Shown in pieces: positions 8,408 to 15,220 of a stretch of DNA of 37,223 bases (its first letter is position 1; each line of letters starts with the position of its first letter). Source of the stretch: Actinomycetota bacterium (lineage in GTDB: Bacteria > Actinomycetota > Thermoleophilia > Gaiellales > Gaiellaceae). Location: the NCBI GenBank assembly GCA_003134505.1, contig PLBK01000030.1:1-37223 (forward strand). The letters are read 5' to 3'. Below the pieces are notes generated by a model. That model saw only the letters and a program-made list of their open reading frames with translations, did not search any database and was not told the origin of the DNA. The position numbers were made by a program, and so were the translations under genes.

Positions 8408-9042
8408 AGGACTTTCCCGCCGACGTACCAGACCGGGCCCTGCGTGGAGACGGGCTGCGTGTCCGAGAAGGCCCGCAGGATCTCGACGCGTCCCGGGATG
8501 CCGGCCTCGTCGATCCGCGCCAGGCAGCGGCGCGTCATCTGCGGCGACGTCCCGTAGCCGAAGGTGCGCGCGACGCGGAAGTCGAAGCCGATCTCCCTGG
8601 CCGGCCGTGATGGATTAAGTGGCGCGGCCACGAGCGCGGCGCGCTGCAGATCGTCGCTCGAGGCGAGCTCGATCCGGCAGAGCAGGTCGCTCCAGTCCTC
8701 GGGCAGACTCGCCACGAGCTCGTCCCAGCGGGAGGCGAGCAGCGCCTGTGCCGGCGCTTCCTCGACCGCCGTGGCGGTGCTCCCGGAGAGCACGAGCGTG
8801 CCGGAGATCCCGTCCTCGTCGAGGTTCGCGAGCAGCCGCCGGGCCGCCTCGGGCCCGACGCCCGATCCCCGGGAGACGACGAAACGGAGCTCGTCCCCGA
8901 CCCGGCCCGGCATGAGCGGGCCGAGCAGCGCTGCCGCCCGTGGGCGCGACTGCGGCTCGGGGACGGCGAGCCGGAGCTCGGCGCGCTCCCAGCCGTTCGG
9001 GAGCGAGGCGGAGATCCGTTCCCACTGCGTCGCCAGACCCAC
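8404..9042 (-). CDS. Uncharacterised protein with two internal repeats
   Basis: A 212-residue protein I do not recognise. It consists of two ~80-residue copies of one domain, at about residues 7-85 and 106-189. Shared positions include W-(D/E)-x-(L/I)-x-A-S-L-P-x-x-W at the start, a central A-A-L-x-x-x-P-L-x-P and F-x-V-x-R, and (R)R-x-L-A-x-(L/I)-D-E-x-G-I-x-G at the end. There is no signal peptide, membrane segment or obvious metal motif, so a cytosolic, possibly pseudo-dimeric protein is likely. It is the first gene of a two-gene unit with the PRC-barrel gene. The GTG start follows a TATGCT box by 6 bases, suggesting a leaderless transcript. Confidence 0.75.
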   Translation of the reverse strand: MGLATQWERISASLPNGWERAELRLAVPEPQSRPRAAALLGPLMPGRVGDELRFVVSRGSGVGPEAARRLLANLDEDGISGTLVLSGSTATAVEEAPAQALLASRWDELVASLPEDWSDLLCRIELASSDDLQRAALVAAPLNPSRPAREIGFDFRVARTFGYGTSPQMTRRCLARIDEAGIPGRVEILRAFSDTQPVSTQGPVWYVGGKVL

Positions 9043-9048
9043 AGCCTC

Positions 9049-9054
9049 AGCATA
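9049..9054 (-). promoter_or_regulatory. Probable -10 box of the duplicated-domain gene (leaderless)
   Basis: TATGCT on the minus strand, 6 bases before the GTG at 9042. It shares bases 9053-9054 with the divergent -10 box of the E1-alpha gene. Confidence 0.5.
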
Positions 9055-9058
9055 AACT
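9053..9058 (+). promoter_or_regulatory. Probable -10 box of the E1-alpha gene (leaderless)
   Basis: TAAACT, 7 bases before the GTG at 9066, overlapping the divergent TATGCT box. RNA polymerase could not occupy both promoters at once. Confidence 0.5.
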
Positions 9059-9065
9059 CAGCCTC

Positions 9066-10043
9066 GTGGCCAAGGTCGAGCCCAGGCGGCGTGGCGGGGT
9101 CTCGCAGGAGAGGTTGAGAGGCCTTTACCGCGAGATGCTGCTCATCCGCCGCTTCGAGGAGAAGGTCGAGGAGCGCTTCCGCGCGGGCGATCTGTCCGGC
9201 TTCCTCCATGTCGCGATCGGGCAGGAGGCGGTCGCGGTCGGGGTCTGCCAGGCGCTGGCCGACGGAGACGTGTTCGCCTCGACGCACCGCGCGCACGGGC
9301 ACGCCCTCGCCCGCGGGATGCACCCGAACGCGCTGATGGCCGAGCTGTACGGGAAGCTCGAGGGCTGCTCGCACGGCTACGGCGGCTCGATGCACCTGTA
9401 CGACGTCGAGATCGGATTCCTCGGCGCGAACGCGGTCGTCGGCGGGGGCCTGCCCGCGATGACCGGCGCCGCGCTCGCCTTCAAGCTCCGCAAGGAGCCG
9501 CGCGTCGCGGTCGCGTTCTTCGGCGACGGGGCGACCAACATCGGCACGTTCCACGAGTCGCTGAACCTGGGGCAGCTCTGGCAGCTGCCTGCCGTCTACG
9601 TCTGCGAGAACAACCACTACGCGGAGTCGACCCCCGCCGAGCAGCAGCTCCCGATCAAGGACCTGGCCAAGCGCGCCGTCGCGTTCGGCATGCACTCGAT
9701 GAAGGTCGACGGGCAGGACGTCGAGGAGGTGCTCCGCACCGCCGGGCGTGCGCTCGAGTACGCGCGCTCGGGCAAGGGCCCCGTCTTCCTGCTCTGCGAG
9801 ACCTACCGGCTCGTCGGGCACTACGTCGGCGACCCGCAGGTCTACCGGTCGAAGGAGGAGCTGCACGAGCTGCGCGAGACGCAGGATCCGCTCGACCACA
9901 CGCGGGCGAAGCTCGACCTCTCCGACGACGAGCTGGCGTCGATCGACCACGAGGTCGAGGAGCTGGTCGAGGCCTCGGTCGAGTTCGCCAAGGCGGGCAC
10001 CGATCCGAGGCCCGAGGACGCGCTGAACAACATCTATGCCTGA
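9066..10043 (+). CDS. 2-oxoacid dehydrogenase (pyruvate/acetoin-type) E1 component, alpha subunit
   Basis: A 325-residue TPP-dependent subunit that decarboxylates a 2-oxoacid and passes the acyl group to the lipoyl arm of E2. The TPP motif runs from GDGATNIGTFHESLNL to ENN (GDG...NN), and the phosphorylation-loop equivalent is YRLVGHYVGDPQVYRSKEE. The segment GGSMHLYDVEIGFLGANAVV is typical of the acetoin/pyruvate E1-alpha group. The GTG at 9066 was chosen because the protein begins at the conserved LYREMLLIRRFEEKV helix shortly afterwards and a -10 box sits just upstream. It overlaps the E1-beta gene by 8 bases. Whether the substrate is pyruvate, acetoin or a branched-chain oxoacid cannot be settled from sequence. 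Confidence 0.92.
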   Translation: MAKVEPRRRGGVSQERLRGLYREMLLIRRFEEKVEERFRAGDLSGFLHVAIGQEAVAVGVCQALADGDVFASTHRAHGHALARGMHPNALMAELYGKLEGCSHGYGGSMHLYDVEIGFLGANAVVGGGLPAMTGAALAFKLRKEPRVAVAFFGDGATNIGTFHESLNLGQLWQLPAVYVCENNHYAESTPAEQQLPIKDLAKRAVAFGMHSMKVDGQDVEEVLRTAGRALEYARSGKGPVFLLCETYRLVGHYVGDPQVYRSKEELHELRETQDPLDHTRAKLDLSDDELASIDHEVEELVEASVEFAKAGTDPRPEDALNNIYA

Positions 10044-11022
10044 GCTTTCCTATCGGGAAGCCGTACGAGACGCGCTCTCGCAGGCCATGCGCCGCGACGA
10101 CGACGTGTTCATCATGGGCGAGGACATCGCCGAGATGGGCGGCTCGATGGCGGTCACGCAGGGAATGCTGGCCGAGTTCGGGCCGGAGCGGGTCCGCAAC
10201 ACGCCGATCTCGGAGATGGCGATCGTCGGCGCCGGCATCGGCGCGGCCATGCAGGGCATGCGGCCGGTGGTCGAGATCATGTACGAGGACTTCACGACCC
10301 TGGCCATGGAGCAGATCGTCAACCAGGCCGCGAAGCACCGCTACATGTCGGGCGGCCAGCTCAAGGTGCCGCTGACGATCCGCACGCAGGGCGGCGCGGG
10401 ATGGTCGCCGGGTGCGCAGCACGCGCAGCAGGTCGAGGCCTGGTTCGTGCACGTCCCGGGCCTGAAAGTGGTCTTCGCCTCGACGCCGAGCGACGTGCGC
10501 GGCCTGCTCTGGTCGTCCATCTACGACGACAACACCGTCCTCTTCTTCGAGCACCGCGTCCTCTACGGCCTGAAGGAGGAGATGCCGGACGAGATCGAGC
10601 CGATCCCGCTCGGCAAGGCGCGCATCCACCGCGAGGGGGAGGACGTGACCGTCGTCGCCACGGGCCGCCTCGTGCACGAGGCGCTGAAGGCGGCCGCCGC
10701 GGCCGAGCAGGAGGGCGTGTCCGTCGAGGTCGTCGACCCGCGGACGCTGCAGCCGCTCGACGAGGAGACGATCGTCGCCTCCGTGAAGAAGACGAGCCGC
10801 TGCGTCGTCGCCCACGAGGCCGTCACACGCATGGGCTTCGGCGCCGAGGTCGCGGCCGTCGTCCAGCACCAGGCCTTCGACTGGCTCGACGCGCCGGTCG
10901 AGCGGGTCGGCTCGAAGTTCGCGCCCATCCCGTTCGCGCCCGTGATGGAGCAGTTCGTCGTCCCGCACGACTCGGACGTGCTCGACGCGATTCGCAGGAC
11001 GGTCGGTCGCAATGGCCGCTGA
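10036..11022 (+). CDS. 2-oxoacid dehydrogenase (pyruvate/acetoin-type) E1 component, beta subunit
   Basis: A 328-residue partner of E1-alpha, completing the TPP site at the subunit interface. It has the N-terminal GEDIAEMGG and TPISEMAIVGAGIGAAMQGM segment that contacts TPP, then RTQGGAGWSPGAQHAQQVEA, HVPGLKVVFASTPSDVRGLL and the C-terminal transketolase-type domain (VVDPRTLQPLDEETIVASV; VAHEAVTRMGFGAEVAA). It is full length, unlike the truncated E1-beta segment at 121-~715, from which it clearly differs in sequence (a paralogue, not a copy). It overlaps E1-alpha upstream and E2 downstream, so the three are translationally coupled. Confidence 0.94.
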   Translation: MPELSYREAVRDALSQAMRRDDDVFIMGEDIAEMGGSMAVTQGMLAEFGPERVRNTPISEMAIVGAGIGAAMQGMRPVVEIMYEDFTTLAMEQIVNQAAKHRYMSGGQLKVPLTIRTQGGAGWSPGAQHAQQVEAWFVHVPGLKVVFASTPSDVRGLLWSSIYDDNTVLFFEHRVLYGLKEEMPDEIEPIPLGKARIHREGEDVTVVATGRLVHEALKAAAAAEQEGVSVEVVDPRTLQPLDEETIVASVKKTSRCVVAHEAVTRMGFGAEVAAVVQHQAFDWLDAPVERVGSKFAPIPFAPVMEQFVVPHDSDVLDAIRRTVGRNGR

Positions 11023-12220
11023 GGTCAAGGTTCCGCGGCTCGGCCAGGGGATGGAGTCCGGGACGATCGTCAAGTGGCTGAAGGCCGAGGGCGACGCCGT
11101 CGAGAAGGGCGAGCCGCTCTACGAGCTGGACACGGAGAAGGTGACCCAGGAGGTCGAGGCCGAGGCGGCCGGCGTGCTGCTCCGGATCGCTGTCGCCGAG
11201 GGCGAGGTGCCGGTCGGGACCATCATTGCCTTCATCGGGCAACCGGGCGAGGCCGTCCCGGACGTGTCCGGGAACGGCAAGGTCTCGGCGCCGCCGGCAG
11301 AGGAGCCGAAGGCCGAGGAGCCCGAGCCCGAGCCCGAACCTGCGGCCGCCACGCCTGAGCCGCGCAAGGAGGGGGAGCGAGTCAAGGCCTCGCCGCTCGC
11401 TCGCCGGATCGCCCGGGAGCGCGGGATCGAGCTCTCGTCGATCACGGGGACGGGCCCGGACGGGCGCATCATCGCCGAGGACATCGACCGCGCCGCCGCC
11501 GGCGCACCCGCCGCTCCGCCTGCCGCCGCGCCGGCACCAACCGGCGAGGTCGAGCAGGTGCCGCTCACGAGCATCCGCCGCACGATCGCGCGGCGCCTCA
11601 CCGAGGCCTGGCAGGTGCCGGTCTTCCAGCTCCAGGTCTCCGCGGACATGACGCGCGCGAACGCGGTCGTCGCGGGAGCGCGCGAGCTCCATCCCGACGT
11701 GAAGGTCAGCGTCACCGACCTGCTCACGAAGATCTGCGCGTCAGCACTCGTGCGCCACCCCGAGGTGAACGTGTCGTTCACGGAGGAGGCGCTGCTCCGG
11801 CATCCGAGCGCGAACGTCGGCATCGCCGTCGCCGCCCCCCAGGGCCTGGTCGTGCCGGTGGTCAAGAGCGCCGAGCGGCTGTCGCTGGCCGAGATCGCCG
11901 CCGCCCGTGCCGAGCTCGTCGACCGGGCGCGGAACCAGAAGCTCAAGGCAGACGACATGCAGGGGGGCACGTTCACGATCTCGAACCTCGGCATGTTCGG
12001 GGTCGAGGCGTTCGTCGCCGTGCTCAACCCGCCACAGGCCGCGATCCTCGCCGTCGCCGCGACCGAGGAGCGCCCCGTGGCGCGGGACGGCGAGCTCGTC
12101 GTCCGGCCGATGATGACGATGACGCTTACCGTCGACCACCGTGCGGTCGACGGCGCGCCCGCTGCCGAGTTCCTGCGCACGGTGAAGTCGATGCTCGAGT
12201 TGCCAGGCCTCGCCCTCTGA
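11012..12220 (+). CDS. 2-oxoacid dehydrogenase dihydrolipoamide acyltransferase (E2)
   Basis: A 402-residue core subunit that carries the acyl group on lipoate and transfers it to CoA. It has one lipoyl domain with Lys43 in LDTEKVTQEV as the lipoylation site, a flexible Glu/Pro/Ala linker (PEPEPEPAAATPEP), a peripheral-subunit-binding domain (SPLARRIARERGIELSSITG and GPDGRIIAEDI) that binds E1 or E3, a Pro/Ala linker, and a catalytic domain ending with the active-site motif DHRAVDGAPAAEFL (His376). The DTEKVT form of the lipoyl site is common in acetoin- and pyruvate-type E2. The ATG overlaps the E1-beta gene by 11 bases. Confidence 0.94.
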   Translation: MAAEVKVPRLGQGMESGTIVKWLKAEGDAVEKGEPLYELDTEKVTQEVEAEAAGVLLRIAVAEGEVPVGTIIAFIGQPGEAVPDVSGNGKVSAPPAEEPKAEEPEPEPEPAAATPEPRKEGERVKASPLARRIARERGIELSSITGTGPDGRIIAEDIDRAAAGAPAAPPAAAPAPTGEVEQVPLTSIRRTIARRLTEAWQVPVFQLQVSADMTRANAVVAGARELHPDVKVSVTDLLTKICASALVRHPEVNVSFTEEALLRHPSANVGIAVAAPQGLVVPVVKSAERLSLAEIAAARAELVDRARNQKLKADDMQGGTFTISNLGMFGVEAFVAVLNPPQAAILAVAATEERPVARDGELVVRPMMTMTLTVDHRAVDGAPAAEFLRTVKSMLELPGLAL

Positions 12221-12236
12221 TGATGCGCGCGCTCTG

Positions 12237-12698
12237 ATGATCCGCCGGGGCGGGCAGCAGGACGTCCCGTTCATGCGCGACATGCTCCGCCACGCCTACT
12301 ACTGGCGCTGGGCGGACCCCGAGCTCGTCGATCTCCCCGTCGGCCGCTACGTCGACCGCTGGGGCCGGGCCGGCGACACGGCGCTCGTCGAGATCGATCG
12401 CTTCCAGCCCGTCGGCGCCGCCTGGTACCGGCTGTTCAAGTCCATGGAGCCCGGCTACGGCTTCGTCGACGACCAGACCCCCGAGCTGACGATCGCCGTC
12501 GTGCCGAGCTGCCGCGGCAAGGGCTTCGGCGACCAGCTGCTGACGGCGCTGCTCGACCGCGCCCGCGCCGACGGCTATGAGCGGATCAGCCTGAGCGTGA
12601 TGCCCGACAGCCCCGCCGTGAAGCTGTACGAGCGCCACGGCTTCGAGACGGTCGCCGAGCGCGGCGGCGCGAACGTCATGGTCGCATCGCTGACGTAG
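12237..12698 (+). CDS. GNAT family N-acetyltransferase
   Basis: A 153-residue acetyl-CoA-dependent acetyltransferase. The acetyl-CoA loop is VVPSCRGKGFGDQLLTALLDRA (V-x-P-x-x-R-G-x-G-x-G), followed by ISLSVMPDSPAVKLYERHGF, the conserved β5/α4 region with the catalytic-type Tyr. The N-terminus (DVPFMRDMLRHAYYWRW) is the usual variable acceptor-binding part; the acceptor is unknown. It follows E2 by 16 bases on the same strand, so it is likely at the end of that operon. A role in acetylating an operon product would be speculation. Confidence 0.85.
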   Translation: MIRRGGQQDVPFMRDMLRHAYYWRWADPELVDLPVGRYVDRWGRAGDTALVEIDRFQPVGAAWYRLFKSMEPGYGFVDDQTPELTIAVVPSCRGKGFGDQLLTALLDRARADGYERISLSVMPDSPAVKLYERHGFETVAERGGANVMVASLT

Positions 12699-12799
12699 CG
12701 GTACGGCTATCCGCACCGCGGCACGCCTGCCCGCCCCACTGCCCTCGAGGCCGTGGCGCACGGCGGCCGAGCGACGCCGGCTGACGGGTGCCGTGCCGC

Positions 12800-12805
12800 T
12801 AGGAT
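12800..12805 (+). promoter_or_regulatory. Possible -10 box of the E3 gene
   Basis: TAGGAT, 34 bases before the ATG at 12840. Unlike many genes here this one would have a short leader with a Shine-Dalgarno sequence (GGGAGA at about 12829-12834). Confidence 0.35.
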
Positions 12806-12839
12806 CGTCCCGAATCCAAAGCGATCTCGGGAGAGCGAA

Positions 12840-14246
12840 ATGGACTGTGACGTAGCCGTTCTGGGCGGCGGGCCGGGGGGCTATACGGCCGCGATCCGCG
12901 CGGCCCAGCTCGGGGCCAGGGCGGTGTGCATCGAGAAGGAGCCGGAGCTCGGCGGCACCTGCCTGCGCGTCGGCTGCATCCCGACCAAGGCGTGGGTGCA
13001 GACCGCGCACGCGATCAAGGACGCGGGCGAGAGCTTCGCCAAGTTCGGCGTCGAGGTGAGCGAGCCGCGGCTCGACATGGCGGCGGCGAACGCGTGGAAG
13101 GACGGCGTCGTCAAGCAGATGACGCAGGGCGTGGCCCAGCTGTTCAAGGCGAACGGGGTCGAGTGGGTCAAGGGCACCGGCCGCTTCAAGGACGCGAACA
13201 CGATCGCCGTCGAGGGCGCCGAGGACGTGACGTTCAAGAGCGCCGTCGTCGCCACCGGCTCGTTCCCCCTCAGGCCGCTGATTCCCGGGCTCGACTCGTC
13301 ACGCTGCGTCGACTCGACGGGCCTGCTCGCCCAGCAGGAGGTGCCGGGCCGCCTCGTCGTGCTCGGGGGCGGGATCATCGGCTGCGAGTTCGCCTCGATC
13401 TTCCAGCGCTTCGGCTCCGAGGTGACGATCGTCGAGATGCTGCCGACGTTGATCCCGCAGGAGGACGAGGACGCGACGAAGGAGCTCGCCAAGCAGTTCA
13501 AGCGGCGCGGCATCGTCGTCCACACCGGGAAGCAGTGCACCGGCGTCGACGACCACGGCTCGCACCTGACGGTCCACTTCGGTGACGGAGAGACCGTCGA
13601 CGCCGACCTGATGCTCGTCTCCGTCGGCCGTGGCCCGCTTGTCCAGGATCTCGGCCTGGAGGCGATCGGCGTGCAACTCGACCCACGCAAGGGGATCGCC
13701 GCCGACGAGCATCGGCGGACGACCGTCCCGCACATCTACGCGGTCGGCGACTGCGCGGGCTACTGGCAGCTCGCGCACACCGCCTTCCGCGAGGGCGAGG
13801 TCGCGGCCGAGAACGCGATGGGCCACGACGCAGTCATGTCCGATCGTGCCGTGCCGAGGCCGATCTACACCGATCCGGAGATCGCCGGCGTCGGCCTGAC
13901 CGAGGCCGCGGCGCGAGAGCAGTACGGCGACTCGGTCTCCGTCGGGATGTTCCCCTGGATCGCGAACGCCCGCGCCGTGATGCAGAACGAGACGGTCGGC
14001 TGGGTCAAGTCGATCCACGAGACCCGCTACGGCGAGCTGCTCGGCCTCGTCATCGTCGGGACGCATGCGACCGACCTGATCGAGGCCGGGGTGGTGGCGC
14101 TCGACGCCGAGGCGACCGTCGAGACGGTGGCCGACGGCATGGCCGCACACCCGACGCTCTCCGAGGCGATCAAGGAAGCAGGGCTCGTGGCGCTCGGACG
14201 CCCCATCCACATCCCGCCCAAGCGAAAGGCAGCCACACTGACCTAG
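12840..14246 (+). CDS. lpdA: Dihydrolipoamide dehydrogenase (E3)
   Basis: A 468-residue flavoprotein that reoxidises dihydrolipoamide on E2 and reduces NAD+. It has the FAD motif VLGGGPGGYTAAIRAAQLG, the redox disulfide Cys41-Cys46 in GGTCLRVGCIPTK, the NAD motif VVLGGGIIGCEFASIFQRFG, the second FAD contact HIYAVGDCAG, and the C-terminal catalytic His in AAHPTLSEAIKEA. The ATG at 12840 was chosen because it precedes the FAD motif directly and has a GGGAGA ribosome-binding site; upstream in-frame codons are not conserved-looking. It completes the E1-E2-E3 set but is separated from it by about 140 bases and probably has its own promoter. Confidence 0.96.
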   Translation: MDCDVAVLGGGPGGYTAAIRAAQLGARAVCIEKEPELGGTCLRVGCIPTKAWVQTAHAIKDAGESFAKFGVEVSEPRLDMAAANAWKDGVVKQMTQGVAQLFKANGVEWVKGTGRFKDANTIAVEGAEDVTFKSAVVATGSFPLRPLIPGLDSSRCVDSTGLLAQQEVPGRLVVLGGGIIGCEFASIFQRFGSEVTIVEMLPTLIPQEDEDATKELAKQFKRRGIVVHTGKQCTGVDDHGSHLTVHFGDGETVDADLMLVSVGRGPLVQDLGLEAIGVQLDPRKGIAADEHRRTTVPHIYAVGDCAGYWQLAHTAFREGEVAAENAMGHDAVMSDRAVPRPIYTDPEIAGVGLTEAAAREQYGDSVSVGMFPWIANARAVMQNETVGWVKSIHETRYGELLGLVIVGTHATDLIEAGVVALDAEATVETVADGMAAHPTLSEAIKEAGLVALGRPIHIPPKRKAATLT

Positions 14247-14269
14247 CGCGCCGCGTAGCGGAGCGCTAG
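14243..14269 (+). terminator. Hairpin after the E3 gene
   Basis: CTAGCGC and GCGCTAG form a 7-base-pair stem around a 13-base loop, starting in the E3 stop codon. No U tract follows. The 3' arm overlaps the likely -10 box (TAGCCT) of the micropeptide gene. Confidence 0.3.
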
Positions 14270-14272
14270 CCT
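14267..14272 (+). promoter_or_regulatory. Possible -10 box of the micropeptide gene
   Basis: TAGCCT, placing a start of transcription near 14279, just ahead of the AAAGGAG ribosome-binding site and the ATG at 14294. Confidence 0.35.
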
Positions 14273-14293
14273 CGCCATGACGAAAGGAGCTCC

Positions 14294-14392
14294 ATGAAGT
14301 TCTTCAACAAGAAGTCTGCGTTCGTCGCCGCGTTGCTCGGCGTCCTGTTCTTCTGGCGCAAGAAGAAGGCGGGCGGAACCCCGACTTCCTGA
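14294..14392 (+). CDS. 32-residue single-span membrane micropeptide
   Basis: A short frame with a strong ribosome-binding site (AAAGGAG, 14283-14289) before its ATG. The peptide has a basic N-terminus (MKFFNKKS), one hydrophobic stretch (AFVAALLGVLFFW, residues 9-21), a basic cluster (RKKK, 22-25) and a short polar tail ending at a TGA. The layout is that of a single-span membrane micropeptide. I do not recognise a named family. It lies alone between the E3 gene and the endonuclease V-like gene and has a possible promoter of its own. The strong ribosome-binding site and the sensible hydrophobic pattern are the main evidence that it is real. Confidence 0.6.
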   Translation: MKFFNKKSAFVAALLGVLFFWRKKKAGGTPTS

Positions 14393-14472
14393 GGTAGTAG
14401 CACTCCCCAGCGAATCACCTTTGCTCGGCGGCCGTCGCCGAGCCAGGACTCACTGGTTCCGGCACGGCCGAA

Positions 14473-15174
14473 TTGACGAATCACCCTGGGCACGACATCT
14501 GGCCGGCTTCAGGCTGGCCTACGACTCCGGACGAGCTGATTCGCGTCCAGGAGACGCTTGCGCACGCCGCCTGGACGCCGTTCAGACCGCTCGGGCGCGT
14601 CCGCGTGGGCGCCTGCTACACGTGCTTCGCGCAGGCCGAGCCGGGGCGGGGCCGCCCGGACGATGTCGGCTGGGCGGCGGCCGCGCTCGGCGACGAGATC
14701 GCGGTCGCGAGCGCGGTCAGCCCCGAGGGCTACGAGGCGGGGCTCCTGGCGTTGCGTGAAGGGCCGCTGCTCGAGGCCGCCGTGCGCGCGCTCACCGAGC
14801 TCCCGGACGTGCTGCTCGTCGACGCGACCGGTCGTGACCATCCTCGTCGCGCCGGCCTCGCCCTCCAGCTCGGCGCGGTGCTCGACCTGCCCACGGTCGG
14901 GCTCACCGACCGGCCGCTGCTCGCCCGCGGCGACGACCCCGAGGACGTCCGCGGGGCGGCGTCGCCGCTCTCGATCGATGGGGAGCGGGTCGGCTACCTG
15001 CTCCGAACGAAGCAAGGCGCGCGCCCGATCTGCGTCCACGCGGCCTGGCGCACGATGCCGGAGGCGGCGCTGGAGGTCGTTCTCACCGCCACGGGGCAGA
15101 TGCGGACGCCCGAGCCGCTGCGCGCAGCGCGCACGGCGGCCCGCGTCGCCCGGGCGAGAGACCTGCGCGGCTGA
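14473..15174 (+). CDS. Endonuclease V-like protein lacking canonical catalytic residues
   Basis: A 233-residue protein that aligns along its length with endonuclease V, which nicks DNA or RNA near deoxyinosine/inosine. Shared landmarks: RVQETLA near the N-terminus, Y-x-x-GLLALREGP (Glu96, equivalent to Glu89 of the Thermotoga maritima enzyme), PDVLLVDATGRDHPRRAG (Asp117, equivalent to Asp110), LRTKQGARPICV and PEPLRAA near the end. Two catalytic positions are changed: Asp43 becomes Tyr49 (in VGACYTCF) and His214 becomes Trp192 (in HAAWRT); the Lys139 position is Asp and the PYIP wedge reads GYEA. It may have lost nuclease activity while keeping the fold. The start is a TTG with no clear ribosome-binding site; no better in-frame start exists. 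Confidence 0.75.
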   Translation: MTNHPGHDIWPASGWPTTPDELIRVQETLAHAAWTPFRPLGRVRVGACYTCFAQAEPGRGRPDDVGWAAAALGDEIAVASAVSPEGYEAGLLALREGPLLEAAVRALTELPDVLLVDATGRDHPRRAGLALQLGAVLDLPTVGLTDRPLLARGDDPEDVRGAASPLSIDGERVGYLLRTKQGARPICVHAAWRTMPEAALEVVLTATGQMRTPEPLRAARTAARVARARDLRG

Positions 15175-15205
15175 CCCCGGCGGCGGCCACCGCCGACGGG
15201 GGTGC

Positions 15206-15211
15206 GACAAT
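15206..15211 (+). promoter_or_regulatory. Possible -10 box of dnaE
   Basis: GACAAT, 9 bases before the dnaE GTG at 15221; a weaker match than most in this window. Confidence 0.25.
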
Positions 15212-15220
15212 GACCCTCCC

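Noticed and set aside
9655-11073. Minus-strand open frame opposite the E1 genes.
   Set aside because: It is a shadow with Arg/Pro/Ala-rich sequence and no domain.
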